A stretch of DNA of 64,000 bases, taken from NCBI RefSeq assembly GCF_000151315.2, contig NW_011887296.1, positions 1,122,217-1,186,216 on the forward strand, in the 5' to 3' direction. Of this stretch, positions 40,571 to 52,340 are shown piece after piece (position 1 is the first letter of the stretch; each line of letters starts with the position of its first letter). Below the pieces are notes generated by a model. The model saw nothing but the letters and a program-made list of their open reading frames with translations, was not told where the DNA came from and ran no database searches. A program made the translations under genes and the position numbers. The DNA comes from Capsaspora owczarzaki ATCC 30864 (Eukaryota; Opisthokonta; Filasterea).

Positions 40571-43500
40571 ATGGCGCGCATGTCGCAGTCGCCGCACGAG
40601 TTCATCCGGTACGCGTTGGGCCCGCGCGTGCTCGTGTGCGCTTCGGACGACTGCCAGCAGGTCTTCCGACGCAATGGCTTGACGCTCGTCGATGCGCTGC
40701 GTCCCTTTGCCAACGTCCCTGCCGCCGGTGAGCCACACGCACACACACACTCTCTCTCTCTCACTCTCACACACACAACCCTCACGATTCCCAAATGGCA
40801 CTGGAAGAGCGAGATTCGAGTTTGCTGAGAGTGCACCAAGACGAGATCTCTCTCTCTCTCTCTCTCTCTATCTCCATTGAGCGCTGGTGTGTCACTTTTC
40901 ATCAACACCTTGGGGGAAAACGCACTACTGCTGATGCTCATTTGCATTGTGGGTTGTTTTGGGTGACGATGGGGCAAGCGTGAATGAGCGAGAGCAACCA
41001 AAGCCCAGCCAACGACACTCACTTTTGGCCCTTTTCCTGCCCCCGCCCCGCCGTCTTCATTGAAACCCCCCCCCACAGACCTTGCAAGAACGATGGCGCC
41101 GTCCCAGTCGCAGCAGGCGGCGCAGCAGTCGCACCAGCAGGGCTCGGCGGGAGGCGCAGCGGGAGCCAACAACGCGCGCAGACCATTGCAGGACATGCCG
41201 TTCCACTTTGTAGAGCCGGCAGACCTCGAGCCAGTCACGGCAGCCATCATGAACAGGGTGCTGACAGACGTCACGGTGCGTGCTCATTCAGTGTACCAGC
41301 ATCAGGCGGCTGCATCTGCAGCATCAGGACCTGCAGCGGCGACTGGAACGAGTGCTGGTGCTGGTGCTGGTGCTGGTGCTGGTGCGGGTGATGACAGCGC
41401 CCTCGCCATCCCGCTCCAGCGAACTGCATTGGATGCGATCGTGCCTCCCTCTGCAAGCATCACTTCGCGCGAGGATGTCGCTCGCGTGCTTGCTGAGAGC
41501 GAGAGCCGGCCGTTGACGCCGTGGTTTGAGGCGTATCGGGATGCGGTTGTGCGACTCTTGCGCCCGTCCGCCCATGAATACATCTACCACCCCGTCGCCT
41601 GTGTCGTGGCCGTGTCGACAATTGCACTAGATCCCGTCACTGCTGCTCGTGCTGCTTTCGACCCTTTGCACCCGCCGGCAGCCTTCCAGAGCAACATGCT
41701 GGACATTAACATTCCTCGCGTCTGCTTGCTCGTTCACGACGCCGAGCTTGCTCAGAACTGTGACCCGGAGGCCGTGCTCACCTCGCTGCGCGCCATGTAT
41801 GGCCCATCCAATGTGTACTTTATGCCCATGAACACGCGAACAATGATTTCGCCGCTTGACGTTGCCAGCGCACCCGCAAACAAGCGCCAGGATTTGTCGC
41901 CAGTCCAGGACGTCTGGTCAGGGCTCATGTTTGAAGCAGTCACGCCCAGCGGTGCCGCTGGTGCATCGGGACTGCTGTCGTCCATCCCGGCCTCTCTCAG
42001 CAACTCGATGCTTTCGCTCAACGCTGGTTCCGACTCGCCATCGCGAACCTCCATCGACCTCAACTCGACGCAGGCATCCTCGTCCTCAACGACCACCACT
42101 TCGTCGTCAGTGTCACCAACCCCATCGTCGGTTTCTTCGGTCTCGGGCTTGTCCACCACCACCTCGCCGCCGACATTCTCCGATCCGCTGACCAGCATGG
42201 CCAATGACGGCAATTTGTCGGGCCACCCCGTCGTCCGTCTCTCTGTTGGTGGTGCCGGCAGCCCCATCCATCCCTCCATGGGAGGTGCCGTGGGTGCAGC
42301 AGGCCACGCCGCAACAGGCTCGCCCGCGTCAACCATGGCCAACACACTCGCTTCGTCTGGCCCTTATTCCGTCCCTCCTGCGAGCTTCTTCCCTGGGGGC
42401 CAGCGTGGATACTACCTGTCCGTGGACGATGTCGTCAATCTGCGCAACTTTGCCGTCGAGGTCGCTCTCAAGTTCTCCATTCCGCACATGGAGCGCGTGG
42501 TGCAGACAATCAACGACACCATCAATGCCAGCAAGAGCGGCATTCGCAAGTCGGTGGTGACGGCCGCAAAGCGTTGGTTTGGCAGTGGCAATGATTCGAG
42601 CTCGCAAGCGCAAAACAAGCCTGGCACCAGTCCCGTGAACGCCCCTCGCGGAACGGCTGCGTCTCCCGCAGTCGGTCGAGCCCCCGGTGCTCCGGCTGCA
42701 GTCATTGGAGGTGCAAACATTACCGCGTTGCAACAGTCGTTGGTCGGTGTCCCGAACGAGATTTTGCTGCGCCGCGCTGCCGACCTCGCCTTCATGCTGC
42801 AAGACTATGATTTTGCCGCGACGTCCTTCCATACCATCAAGAAGGACTTTAGCAACGACAAGGCGTTCAAGTACTATGCCGGTGCGCAAGAAATGACGGG
42901 CCTGTCGTACTTTATGTCCGAGGCCCACAAAAAGGATTACGACCACTACTTTGAGTCGGCCACCACCATTTATCTCACGCGGTGCAAATGGCCCACGTTT
43001 GCTGCACGCACCACCATGCTCGCAACCGAAGTGTTCAAAGCGAAAGGGCTTTTCCGCGAGGCTGCATCCGCCTTTATTCGAATGACTGGAGAGGTGAGAG
43101 GTGGACTGCGTGCGTTTGTTGGTGGATTGTCGTCTTCCTTCAATTTGCCAAGTGTTCTAACTGTTTCCTTGCTGTCATGTTTCTTTGATTGTGCTATTGC
43201 AGGATTCCGACTTGCGAAGTGCTTTGCTTCTCGAGCAGGCTGGTCACTGCTTCTTGCGACTCAATCCTGTCATGTTCCGCAAATATTCCTTCCACTTGAT
43301 TCTTGCCGGCCATCGCTTTTCCAAGTGTCAACAGGTGAGAGGATGTGATGCGACAGGCGCTTTGCGTGGTTGTGTGTGTGTGGGGGGGGTATTGGTGGCT
43401 TTTTTTTTTCGTTTTGTTTTGTTTTGTTTCGTGAAGGTATTTCATCTAACTCTACTCCTGTTGCTCCCTTTCGATGAACTCACCAGCGACAACACGCGCT

Positions 43501-46500
43501 GCGTTGCTACACGAGTGCTTTCAAGATCTTTGGCAACCGCGCGTGGAGCGCTGCGGACGATCACACGCAAACCACTCTGGGCAGACAGTCCAACCAACTG
43601 GGCTTGCTGGAAGAGGCCTTGGTTTCGTTCTTTGACTTGATTAGCAGCGGAGACACCCCGATTCAGCAAAAGCTGAACTATTTGAAAGAGTTTCTGACCA
43701 TTTACAAGAACTACTCGAGCAAGCTCGACGATGGCAGTGACGTCCTCCCAACGCTGCCTGTGCCTCATCTCAACAGCTCTCGAATCAAGGTTGTGCTGGA
43801 TGAAACATCCACGCAGCTCAAATCAAAGCTCACCCGAGAAGAGTGGGTCGAGATGGAGAAGAACCTGATTGCATCAACCCAGCAAGTGGGCGCATCGTCT
43901 TCAGCTGCAAGCGTCATGCCCAACGCGATGGCAGCCATGGCGGCAGCTGCTGCTCGTTCCGACATTCGCCCGCGGACTGTGTGTGTTGTCGGAGGTCAGT
44001 ACCATGGCGTTTTTTTTTTTTGGGGGGGGGTTGTTGTTTTTGGAACGCTGAGCCGTCTCTGTGTTGCTCACTCGCTTCGTTTGTGTGGACATGGGTGTGT
44101 TGTTTTTGCGTTTCTTGAAAATTCTACAGAACCCGTCAAGATTGACATTGAGGTGTACAACCCACTCCAACTCCCATTACAACTCCACCGCGTCAGTTTG
44201 AGGTGCTTGTTCTCCACTACTGCGCCCACGCTGGAGACTGAGATTTCAGCCGATGCCCAGCGAACGCGCGAGCGAGTTGCAAACCAGCTGACCAACCGGC
44301 CATGTCTTGCTGATCAGCTGGCTCAGCAGGCGTCCAACGCTGCCAACGCCTTTGCGACTGAGGTGATTGAAAAGATTGAGCTCGCTGGCGGCGAGCGTCG
44401 CACGATTCGACTGCTTGTGACACCTCTTACAGAGGGCTTTATTCGCGTCCGTGGCCTGGTCTACACGCTGGGCGTGGGAGCAAACATCAAGGGGCGACGT
44501 GACTTTGTTCTGCGCGGCAAGCGGTTGAACTCGACGAAAAAGCACAAACTCGACCAGATTTATGCCGGCGACAATCGCCTGACGCTCGAAGTCACCGGTC
44601 CTATGCCCAAACTGCTGGTCAAGTTCACTGGCGTGCCAGAGTCCGTGTACAATGGCGAAGTTGTTCGCGCCACGCTCGAAGTGGCAAATACCGGCAACTT
44701 TGCGATGCGCAACTTGCGCGTCAAGCTTTCGCACCCGGCCTTCATCTCGTTTGGCACCGCGTCGAATGCGGCAGAAGACGCCTCATCCGTTGCATCGCAT
44801 GTCACGGCGCTCTCTCCGTATGACGTTATTCCCGCCGCTCCCGAAGAGCGGACGCGCCTCAACTGGTCGGTGCTGCACGGTGGAGCGTCATTGGCACCAC
44901 AACAGAACTTTGCCGACTCGGCTGGCAAGACGGTGGCTCCCATTTCGCTGGATGCATTCTCGGACGTCACGCTCCAAACCATCCCGCTCGGGAACGCCAC
45001 CAACAACAAGGGCGGCACGTTGCTGCCGGGATCCTCGTTGGTCGTCCCAGTCTTTGTCCGCGGCGACGAGCTTGGCGATCACCTGTTCAGCATGCTCTTC
45101 TACTATGAAGCGGACCGCAGTGTGTCGTCTTCCACCGCGACCAAGTCCGCAGGCATGGGGTATCGCCTGCAGCGATTTTGCTTGGGATTGTCTGTCATGC
45201 CGGCGCTGCGTGTTTCTGCCTCCTGCCGCCCGGCCACCTCGCAGGTGAATGAGCAGATTGTTGCGCTTGAAGTTGAAAACATGCACACCACGCACGAGTT
45301 TTCCGTCGAGCAAGTTTCAGCCGTTTCTGGCAACTGGAGTCTGGTGCCCCTCGCTCGCAGATCGGCTGCCGACAAGGACAGCGCTGCCGCCGTGGCGTTG
45401 ACGGGTTCATCAGCATTGAAGCTGGCACCGCGTGAGGTTGTGTCAATCTACTTCCGCGCAACCGAAATCGCGCCGGCAGAGGTTCGTGATCTGGCTCAAC
45501 GCTTCCCTGTTGAGGCACCCACGTCCTCTGCTGCCTCCAGCAGCTTGGCAGTGCCAAAACTCATGTTTGGCGTGACGCAATCCCCTTCTACTCCGAGCGG
45601 TCCCAGCGTCGCTCCGCAGCCCTTCCCACTTTGCTTTTCGACCTGTCCGTTCGGCTCGACGGGGCCTGCGGGCAATATTGATCCGCGTACGGCGCCGGCG
45701 CTGAACTTTATGCTTTGCTCGGCGCAGGTGCAAGCCAAAGAGGTGGAGGCCGCACTTGTTGCCAGCCTCCTGGGTGCCTCGCCGTCCATGGGCGTCCCGA
45801 CGTCGTCCGGGCTCGTGCCATTCATTACACCGTCGTCGTCTTCGCCCGCACCTGCCACTCCCGGCCCAGCCACACCTGCTCCAGTCCCACAGTTCGCCGC
45901 ACTGTCCATGATGGGCAGCGATCGCTTGGGAGTTGTCCTGTTCTGGCGCGGCGTTCAGCGCATTGCCCAAGGCCAGCTCCACGCCTTCCAAGTGGACATG
46001 GCCCTGCCTGCGCCTGTTCTCTCCCTTCCTACCTCCAATGCTGCTTTTGGTGCTGGATCGTCCTTGTCGTTCGCCAGCCTTGACATGAACACGCGCTCGC
46101 CCTCTGGCAGTGTCAGCCCCGCCTCCGCCATCGCGCCTGGGCAGCACCACGCCATTGGCCACTCGCGCTCCAACTCTGGCGCTTTCTCGTCGGGCAGCTT
46201 CCTGACTTCCGAATCCGCCGCCGCGCAGCAAACGCTGAGTACCGGCAATCTGCCCGTGTTGGCCAACAACGACGCCAGTAGCCTCAGCTTGCCCTTCGCG
46301 ACCGTGTCCGCCCTGTCGTCGCAGCCCATCCAATATGCACTGCAGTTTGCAGACGAGCGATCTCATTTGTTTTCGGCTTGGCGGTATGTTTTTGTTCCTT
46401 TTTTTTTCTTTTTTTTTTTTGTGTGTGTGTGTGTGTGTCTTGGTGATTTTACGTTGCAACTCACCCGACTTTGTCTTGTTTCTCCCATGAGCAGTCTGTG

Positions 46501-47125
46501 CCATGTGCAAGGAACACTGGTGCTGTTCAATCGCTCCCACACAACCGCTTTTGAAGTTGTGGTGGAGCTGCTGCCCCCAGTTGTGCTCCATGGCACTTTA
46601 AAGTGAGTGTCGCTCACAAGAAAGAAAAATGGAGTGCAGCGATTCATTGAGAAGCTTCCGCAACTTATTTTGTTTTTTGTTTTGTTTTTTCGTTTCGCTT
46701 CACACAGTGTCCCTTCTACTTCACGCTACCAATGGACTGGTGTCGTCCAGCGTCGCACTACGCTGCTGCCACGCCAGCGTGCAGAACAGCCTTTGGAAAT
46801 GTGTTGCTTGCAGCCCGGTCTGTACGATATGCACCGCTTGCGTGTCTCCTACAACGCGGTCGTTCCCAAGTCTGGTGCGGCAGCCAACGAGCCTGCCACT
46901 CCTGCGGCTGTGGTGTCGACCACGACACAGGGCGCTGGCACCGCGCTGCAAGTTCCAGTCACGCCTTCCCCTGGGCTCGTTGGCGTGGCCCCTGCGTCGA
47001 GCGCAGCCGCGGGCGAACCTGCCACCGTCGTCGTTCAGCAAGGCTATTCCTGCATCATCTCGGTGGAAGCCGCGGTCGAGCCGCCTGCTGGAGCGACAAG
47101 TGCTTCATTGACCAGCATCGCGTAG
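40571..47125 (+). CDS. TRAPPC8: TRAPP complex subunit 8 (TRAPPC8/Trs85), 7 exons
   Basis: Exons: 40571-40727, 41079-43093, 43203-43334, 43487-43994, 44130-46383, 46495-46602, 46708-47125 (5592 nt, 1863 aa; human 1435). Family blocks in order: PHEFIRYALGPRVLV, ESRPLTPWFEAYRDAVVRLL, VCLLVHD, RNFAVEVALKFSIPHMERVV, VTAAKRWFGSG, RRAADLAFMLQDYDFA..FHTIKKDF, DSDLRSALLLEQAGHCFLR, KYSFHLILAGHRFSKC, ALRCYTSAFKIF. C-terminal beta-sandwich regions follow (EPVKIDIEVYNPLQLPL, LLVTPLTEGFIRVRGLVYTLG). Trs85/TRAPPC8 is specific to TRAPPIII, the Rab1 exchange factor in autophagy and ER-Golgi traffic. The extra length is Ser/Ala/Thr-rich insertions (about 41290-41400, 42030-42330, 45780-46250). Confidence 0.92.
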
Positions 47126-47343
47126 TGATGCTCTTTTATTCGTTGTTGGGTCGTGTTTTCCTCATTGTACAATTTTTTTCTTTATAAACCACAACTGGCC
47201 TGTTCGCAACTAAGAACACCAAAAACCAACCGAGTTGAACGCCAAGCCAACCAATAATTGAACCAAAAATTTGGCTTTTTGTTACACGTAGAAGCGACCC
47301 GACAGAAACAAGACACAATTTTCTCAGTCAAACAACAGCCTTG

Positions 47344-48435
47344 TTAATTGGCCATTGCTTGTCGCAGTTGCTCGAGCTCGTCCTCGTCCTCGTCTCGCAC
47401 CCGGGATGCTTTTTGTTTTGACGGTGCTGTTCCGAAAAAACACAAATGAAAAATGATTAGCAAGGGAGAAAGCAAATCCTATTGCCTATCAAACAACAAC
47501 ATACCTGCTGCGGCGGGGGTTGGCAGCTCTGTTGTTGGTACATTCGGCAAGGAAGTCGTCGGCACGTTTTGCACGTCAAGCAGCTTGGCATCCAGCTCCT
47601 CTTGTTCGAGTTCCTCGAGTTGAGCGTTAAGTTCATCCTACAACAGAGTGTTTTTTTCGCACGCAAGCGTTTCTCACGTGAGATCGACTGATGATACAGT
47701 CACGTTGTTGGCATCGACAGGACAGAAATTTGTACCTCATCAATGTCGTTATTCCCCAATGGCTCGGAAATGACACCGGCAACCTCCGACGCCAGGTCCA
47801 TCTGCTCGCGGACATCGTCCATAATAGCATCCACGCGATCAATGTTCCTGAACAAGAAAAAAAAAAGGAAGACCGAGTGCGCAAGGGTGAGCGAGCGTGT
47901 GTCACAGAAACACAAACAATCATTTCAAAAAAGGCCCCTTTTTGATGGTCAACGCCAACACAAAGCGAGGGCAGAGGACTCGCATACATTTGTCCGTGGA
48001 TGGCACGCATGCTGGCAGCGCCTTGAGCCATTGCGTTGAAGGCTTGCAGGTTGACAGTCGAGCCCTCGATGGTGAGGACTTGTGTCTCGAGCGTCATTCG
48101 TGCGCCAGTGAGCTTTTCGATCTGCGCTTCGTACAGTTTCTTGCGCTTGAGAGCGAGCATTGCGCCTGTTGTCACAATCGAAACACACCAAAGGGCAACG
48201 AGAACGACGAGTGAGCCGAACTTCAATGACAGCCAGCAGCAGAACGACATTTCAGCAAACCCGAACTCTCTTCCTCAATGCCCCGCCGTCCCCACTCCCT
48301 CTCAAAATGATTATCATCTCACAACGAGCGTCTCAATCTCAAATCGCACATGTTGCATGCACTTTGAGCACTTTTCGACCTTTTTGTTGGATGAAAAGGC
48401 AGCTTTTGATGACGTTCGATTCGTTCTCGATTTTA

Positions 48436-48470
<35 letters not shown>

Positions 48471-48792
48471 AAGGACGGTCGTTCGTTCGTTCGTCGCTTC
48501 ATTCATTCTGCTTTGCTGCTGGTTCCTTTGGAATGTGAATGGACAAACCGTCGGACGAGTGAGGCGCATCAATGAAGCCAAGCAGGCGCCCTCAGCGACT
48601 GGACCTCGAAAACGTCACTCGGAACGAACGAAAACGAGTGGCAGACAGCCAAGAAGGCAAGGCGCTTTTCGCCCACTCTCCCGTCGTGTCTGTGTGAACG
48701 CCGCTGCAAAATAGAATGGTGCGTGACACACAACAGAACAGAACGAGCTTTGGTGCTTCTGAAGCAGGCGCACGGTCGTCGGTCGCAGCAAT

Positions 48793-48825
<33 letters not shown>

Positions 48826-49141
48826 GTGCCTTCTTTCGCTGTGCAATTGCACTTCCCAGCTCGGTCTGTCCAACCTCCGTCGCCATGCACACTCTCACTC
48901 ATTTCAAGCACAGGTTGTTTGGCCCAACGGCCAATAGGAGTTGAAAATCGAGTGCCAAATCGCTGCCGTACGCACCCTTCTTGTTCTTGGAGACGAGTCG
49001 CTTGGCAGTCTCGAGCTCGGCTTCCATCTTCTTCTCGAGGAACTTTTCTCGCTTCTCGAGTGTCTCGATGGTCTCGCGCAGGTGCTGGATGGCGTCGCGC
49101 GGCACTGGCGCTGCAGGCTTTGGCTTTCCAAACAGGCGCAT
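47344..49141 (-). CDS. CHMP4: ESCRT-III subunit CHMP4/Snf7
   Basis: Minus-strand exons 49141-48976, 48165-47988, 47847-47736, 47637-47505, 47426-47344 (672 nt, 223 aa, the usual family length). Start MRLFGKPKPA; helix 1 AIQHLRETIETLEKREKFLE; the join NKKG-AMLALKRKKLYEAQI is the classic Snf7 helix 2. NIDRVDAIMDDVREQMDLA matches the MDxDKVDxLMDDI region, and LGNNDIDEDELNAQLEELEQEEL matches the ALIX-binding part. The acidic C-terminus (RVRDEDEDELEQLRQAMAN) is the MIM region for VPS4. It polymerises on membranes for multivesicular body sorting, cytokinesis and repair. Intron 1 is 810 bp and holds T runs (plus strand) at about 48440-48469 and 48799-48825. It converges on TRAPPC8 with a 218-bp gap. 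Confidence 0.94.
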
Positions 49142-49733
49142 CTCCTTCAAAAACTGAAACTGACTGAACTGACTTTTCTTTGTTGTTTTTGGGCAAGGAG
49201 CGCCGTTTGTTCAAGGTCATGTCATGAAATTGGTTGTCAAATTCCTTCACCTCCCCTCCCCCTTCTTTCGGGGTGTTAACAAGAAGAAACGGAGTCAATC
49301 GAGTCCAGAACGATGTTCGCCTGAAAACGACTCCAGCCCCCCCCCCGGTCATCTCCTTCCTGTCACCTAAATCATTGGAAAGAACACAATTTACGTAGTC
49401 GAGTTGGGACTATAATAGTAGAACTGCAGGGCGATGGAAACACGTTGGAAGCCTCTGTCGGTCGCGAGGGCCCTTGTGTTCACAATCAGAAGCACCCTCT
49501 TTCAGTGAAGTCTCTTGTTTCCCTATTATTACTCTCATCATCAACCCCATTACTCGTATCTTCGTGGAACGATCTCTGATCCAAACCGCGCCTATCCATT
49601 TCAGTTGAATGAGTCTGAGTCTCTGATCCAAACCGCGCCTAATTCTTTTTTTTTTTTTTCTGAGTCTGAAGGCATCCAAATTGGGAGGCGCAGTCTTTTT
49701 TTTTTTTTTTTTTTCTGGTTTCAGAAACCAACC
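49142..49733. other. Divergent region between CHMP4 and the orphan coiled-coil gene
   Basis: No gene. It contains a C-run (49338-49346), a 22-bp direct repeat (separate entry), and T runs at about 49648-49660 and 49697-49714, the last ending 20 bp before an ATG. Confidence 0.5.
49573..49641 (+). repeat. 22-bp direct repeat, 47 bp apart
   Basis: TCTCTGATCCAAACCGCGCC plus TA occurs at 49573-49594 and again at 49620-49641, identical in both copies, upstream of the orphan gene; GAGTCTGAG motifs lie around it. Confidence 0.85.
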
Positions 49734-50688
49734 ATGGAAGCCTTCACGGAAGCAATCATCACGCAAATCACCGCGCTGCTTGACCAGCGCATCGGCACCT
49801 TGGAGAAGAGTATTGACGAGCGCATCGGCATCTTGGAGAAGAGTATTGACAAGCGCATCGGCGCCATCGACAATAAGCTTGAGCGCTTGTAAGAAATGCA
49901 CGAAACCGTTTCAAATTCAAATGCATGTACGAGTTCAAACGACCGTTGCCTGAGAGAAGAGCCGTTGTCTGAGAAAAGCGACTGCAACGAGACACAAAAA
50001 GCGAGGCAGGAGGTATCAGAGCAAGGCGACGAGCCGGCGAGAGGTGGTGGATTGAGAGGGGTGGCGGGGGTTGCTGTTTTTGGGAGCCGAGATTATTTAT
50101 TTGTTATTTTTTGTTTGTTTGTTTGTTTTGGGTTTTTTCTGAGGCGATTTTTTGGGGTGAGCCAAAACTAAAACAACAAAACCAAAAAACAAAAAACAAT
50201 GTGCTTGGATGCTCACCTGGTTTGATCACACTAGAATGTGTCTGCATGCAAACTCGCAGCTCGGACGAGCTGAACCGATTCGTCTCGTACCCAACAAGGA
50301 AGGCCAATTGCCTGACGGGACGATCACGGTCGACATTAAGCCGAAGCTCAGATCGACGATCAATTCCGCTGAAGCTAGCGACGAGAAGCCAGGCTACGTC
50401 AAGATGCCTGTCACCATTCCCCCAACCGTGGAATCGCTATTGGTTGCCGGCAATGAACGGCTTGCCGTCGAGCAGCCCGAGGGCGGTCGTGGGCGCATTG
50501 CCAACACTTGGAACAAGGACAAGTCGCAGGCATTGTTGAAGTTCTATGGCGAGGTGGACGAAGAAAGCGAGGACGAGAATGATCCTGAGAACGACTACAC
50601 AGTCACCTCGCGCTCGCGACGTATCAGGGTGGCTCGTGCGCTAGGAATCACCCAGACTCAACTCAACCTTTGCCAATTGAGCCTTTGA
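49734..50688 (+). CDS. Orphan protein with N-terminal 11-residue coiled-coil repeats (2 exons, 202 aa)
   Basis: Proposed exons 49734-49888 (donor GTAAGA) and 50235-50688 (acceptor CACTAG), 609 nt; the phases agree (TT+A). Exon 1 reads MEAFTEAIITQITALLDQ and then three 11-residue repeats (RIGTLEKSIDE, RIGILEKSIDK, RIGAIDNKLER), a hendecad coiled coil encoded by 33-bp direct repeats. Exon 2 is hydrophilic: IRLVPNKEGQLPDGTITVD, VTIPPTVESLLVAGNERL, an acidic patch (EVDEESEDENDPENDY), then SRSRRIRVARALGITQTQL. I recognise no family. It could equally be two separate short reading frames if the splice is wrong. Confidence 0.5.
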
Positions 50689-51090
50689 AACTGGGCATTC
50701 GTTGCAGGATGTGCTCTTCGTGATGCGCACCTCCTCTACGAGGCAGGGTAATCCTTTCATGCTCAAAAACCACGAAAAGGAGGAACAGACGGACGTTCAC
50801 ATTCAAAGGTGAGGATTGCAAACTGGTGTGCAAGTGTCTCATTGAGGAGATGCGCATCAAGGGGGAACAGACGGTAGTTCACATTCGAAGGTGAGGACTG
50901 CAAACTTGTGCCATCGAGGCTTTTCCACTCTCCAATAAACGTCATTCAAAATTCACACGTGAGTGCTATTTGGTCTATTCAACACACAGCCGAAGAGTGG
51001 GGTCTGGTTTTGGACAACCAAGTCTCAGTCCGTTTTCGCGCCTTCTTCTCTCTTCTCCCACCCCCATTTCATTTCATTTCCAACGCAGCA
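50689..51090. other. Gap between the two orphan genes
   Basis: It contains the hairpin/direct-repeat structure and a C/T-rich leader before the ATG at 51091. A terminal exon of the upstream gene is possible after GTTGCAG at 50706, but nothing recognisable follows. Confidence 0.4.
50721..50910 (+). repeat. Interleaved inverted and direct repeats (hairpin-forming)
   Basis: The arm at 50721-50745 (TGATGCGCACCTCCTCTACG...) is complementary to 50834-50858 (...GAGGAGATGCGCATCA). By eye 22 of 25 positions pair, including one G-T, around an ~88-nt loop. A 46-bp direct repeat (GAACAGACGG...TTCACATTC.AAGGTGAGG) occurs at 50783-50828 inside the loop and at 50865-50910 after it, with 5 differences. Confidence 0.75.
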
Positions 51091-51837
51091 ATGTCCACCG
51101 ATCGAACTGAAGACGTTCGTCTCGAAAGTCTACAAGGGTTGCTGGAACTCGCCAAACAGCCCAACCCTTCCACCAACCCCAGCTCCGCCTCACCCAACGC
51201 ACCCGCTGGGGCCGCAACCTATTCGCAGGCACCTTCTTTGCCCGAGATGTGCAATAAACCCTTTGGGGTCGATGATCCCACAGATGGCGACAACCACTGG
51301 GAGTCGGACCCGTTGTGTTTTGCCACTTCAACGGTTGCAGGCTTGAACGCTGTCGATCCAGCACGGTCCCGCGTTGATCGGGCAAAGCAGATCGATGTCT
51401 GCCTCGCGGAGTTGGTGGAACTCCCTGAAAAGCTGCTAACGGCAACGACAAGGGAATCAATCCAATTCATGCTGTGGGAAGCAGTGCGCGCCGCACTGTT
51501 GCTCCAGAACGGCGGTTTGAGCCGGATTTCGTCGTCGTCTCGACAGCCGCTGGCCGATGCTTTGTTTGAGTTTCTGACCGTTGGCGTCATGTCCTACCCT
51601 CCTGCTCCGACCCTTCGCGCATTGTGTGCCGAGTTGTTACGCGCAATGTCATTCCAAGTTCCTGCGTTGCAGCGGCTGGATGCGCAAGAGGATCTCACAT
51701 ACGCTTACCTTCAAGCGACAGAACAAAGAGAAATAGGCAGTTTGAAACAGCTCCTCGAGTCTCTTCATTTTGACATTCCATCGCGTCAAGTCAAGGTTCA
51801 CCCTGCCTTCGATGGTGGAAAGGATCCTCTTGCTTGA
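51091..51837 (+). CDS. Unrecognised 248-aa protein
   Basis: A single-exon frame from ATG 51091 (context CAGCAATGTC) to the TGA at 51835. Residues 1-~60 are Asn/Pro/Ser-rich. A central segment (EMCNKPFGVDDPTDGDNHWE) contains a Trp and acidic residues. The C-terminal ~150 residues are predicted helical (RAKQIDVCLAELVELPEKLL, PLADALFEFLTVGVM, TLRALCAELLRAMSFQVPAL) and could be ARM/HEAT-like. No signal peptide or membrane segment. Codon use resembles neighbouring genes, so I think it is real, but I cannot assign a family. It converges on BOP1. Confidence 0.55.
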   Translation: MSTDRTEDVRLESLQGLLELAKQPNPSTNPSSASPNAPAGAATYSQAPSLPEMCNKPFGVDDPTDGDNHWESDPLCFATSTVAGLNAVDPARSRVDRAKQIDVCLAELVELPEKLLTATTRESIQFMLWEAVRAALLLQNGGLSRISSSSRQPLADALFEFLTVGVMSYPPAPTLRALCAELLRAMSFQVPALQRLDAQEDLTYAYLQATEQREIGSLKQLLESLHFDIPSRQVKVHPAFDGGKDPLA

Positions 51838-52340
51838 ATGTTGATGTTGCGTGTTTGTGGACTTGTGCGTGTCTGTCCCCGGCTATACTCTTTGGCCTGC
51901 ATGTCCGTTGTACCTTTGTTGTTCCGGAACCAGTGGTATGTGGTGAAATAGAAACCGTGGTATGCCAGGTACTGGTGCAATATAAAACGAATTGCAGCAT
52001 CAGCGTCTACAACTGGCCACTTTCAGGTTTCATTCGAAGATTAAGAAGCCTTCCGTTGATCACGTCAATCACCGGGTGCGCATTAGAGAGGCCAGGGAGT
52101 GCTGGAGAGTGTTTGTTTGATCGACACGCAACGGCCACTCACTAGTTGTGGTTCTGTTGTTTCTCTGAGAGTTCCCCTTCTTTTCCCCCCCCCCCTCCCA
52201 TCTCATGCCACTAGTGGAATTGCACTAAATGTTGGAATCAACCAAACAGTACCAACCAGGCACAGAAATCCAACGTTGATGATTGAAGTTTTGTTTTGAT
52301 CAAATGAAACTACAAAATCCTCGCCACGTTCAAAACATGC
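51838..52340. other. Convergent gap downstream of the orphan and BOP1 genes
   Basis: About 500 bp, no gene seen on either strand; a C run lies at 52187-52196. Confidence 0.5.

Noticed and set aside
45443-46591. 382-codon minus-strand ORF
   Set aside because: It is antisense to TRAPPC8 exon 5; composition is Arg/Gly/Gln-rich shadow.
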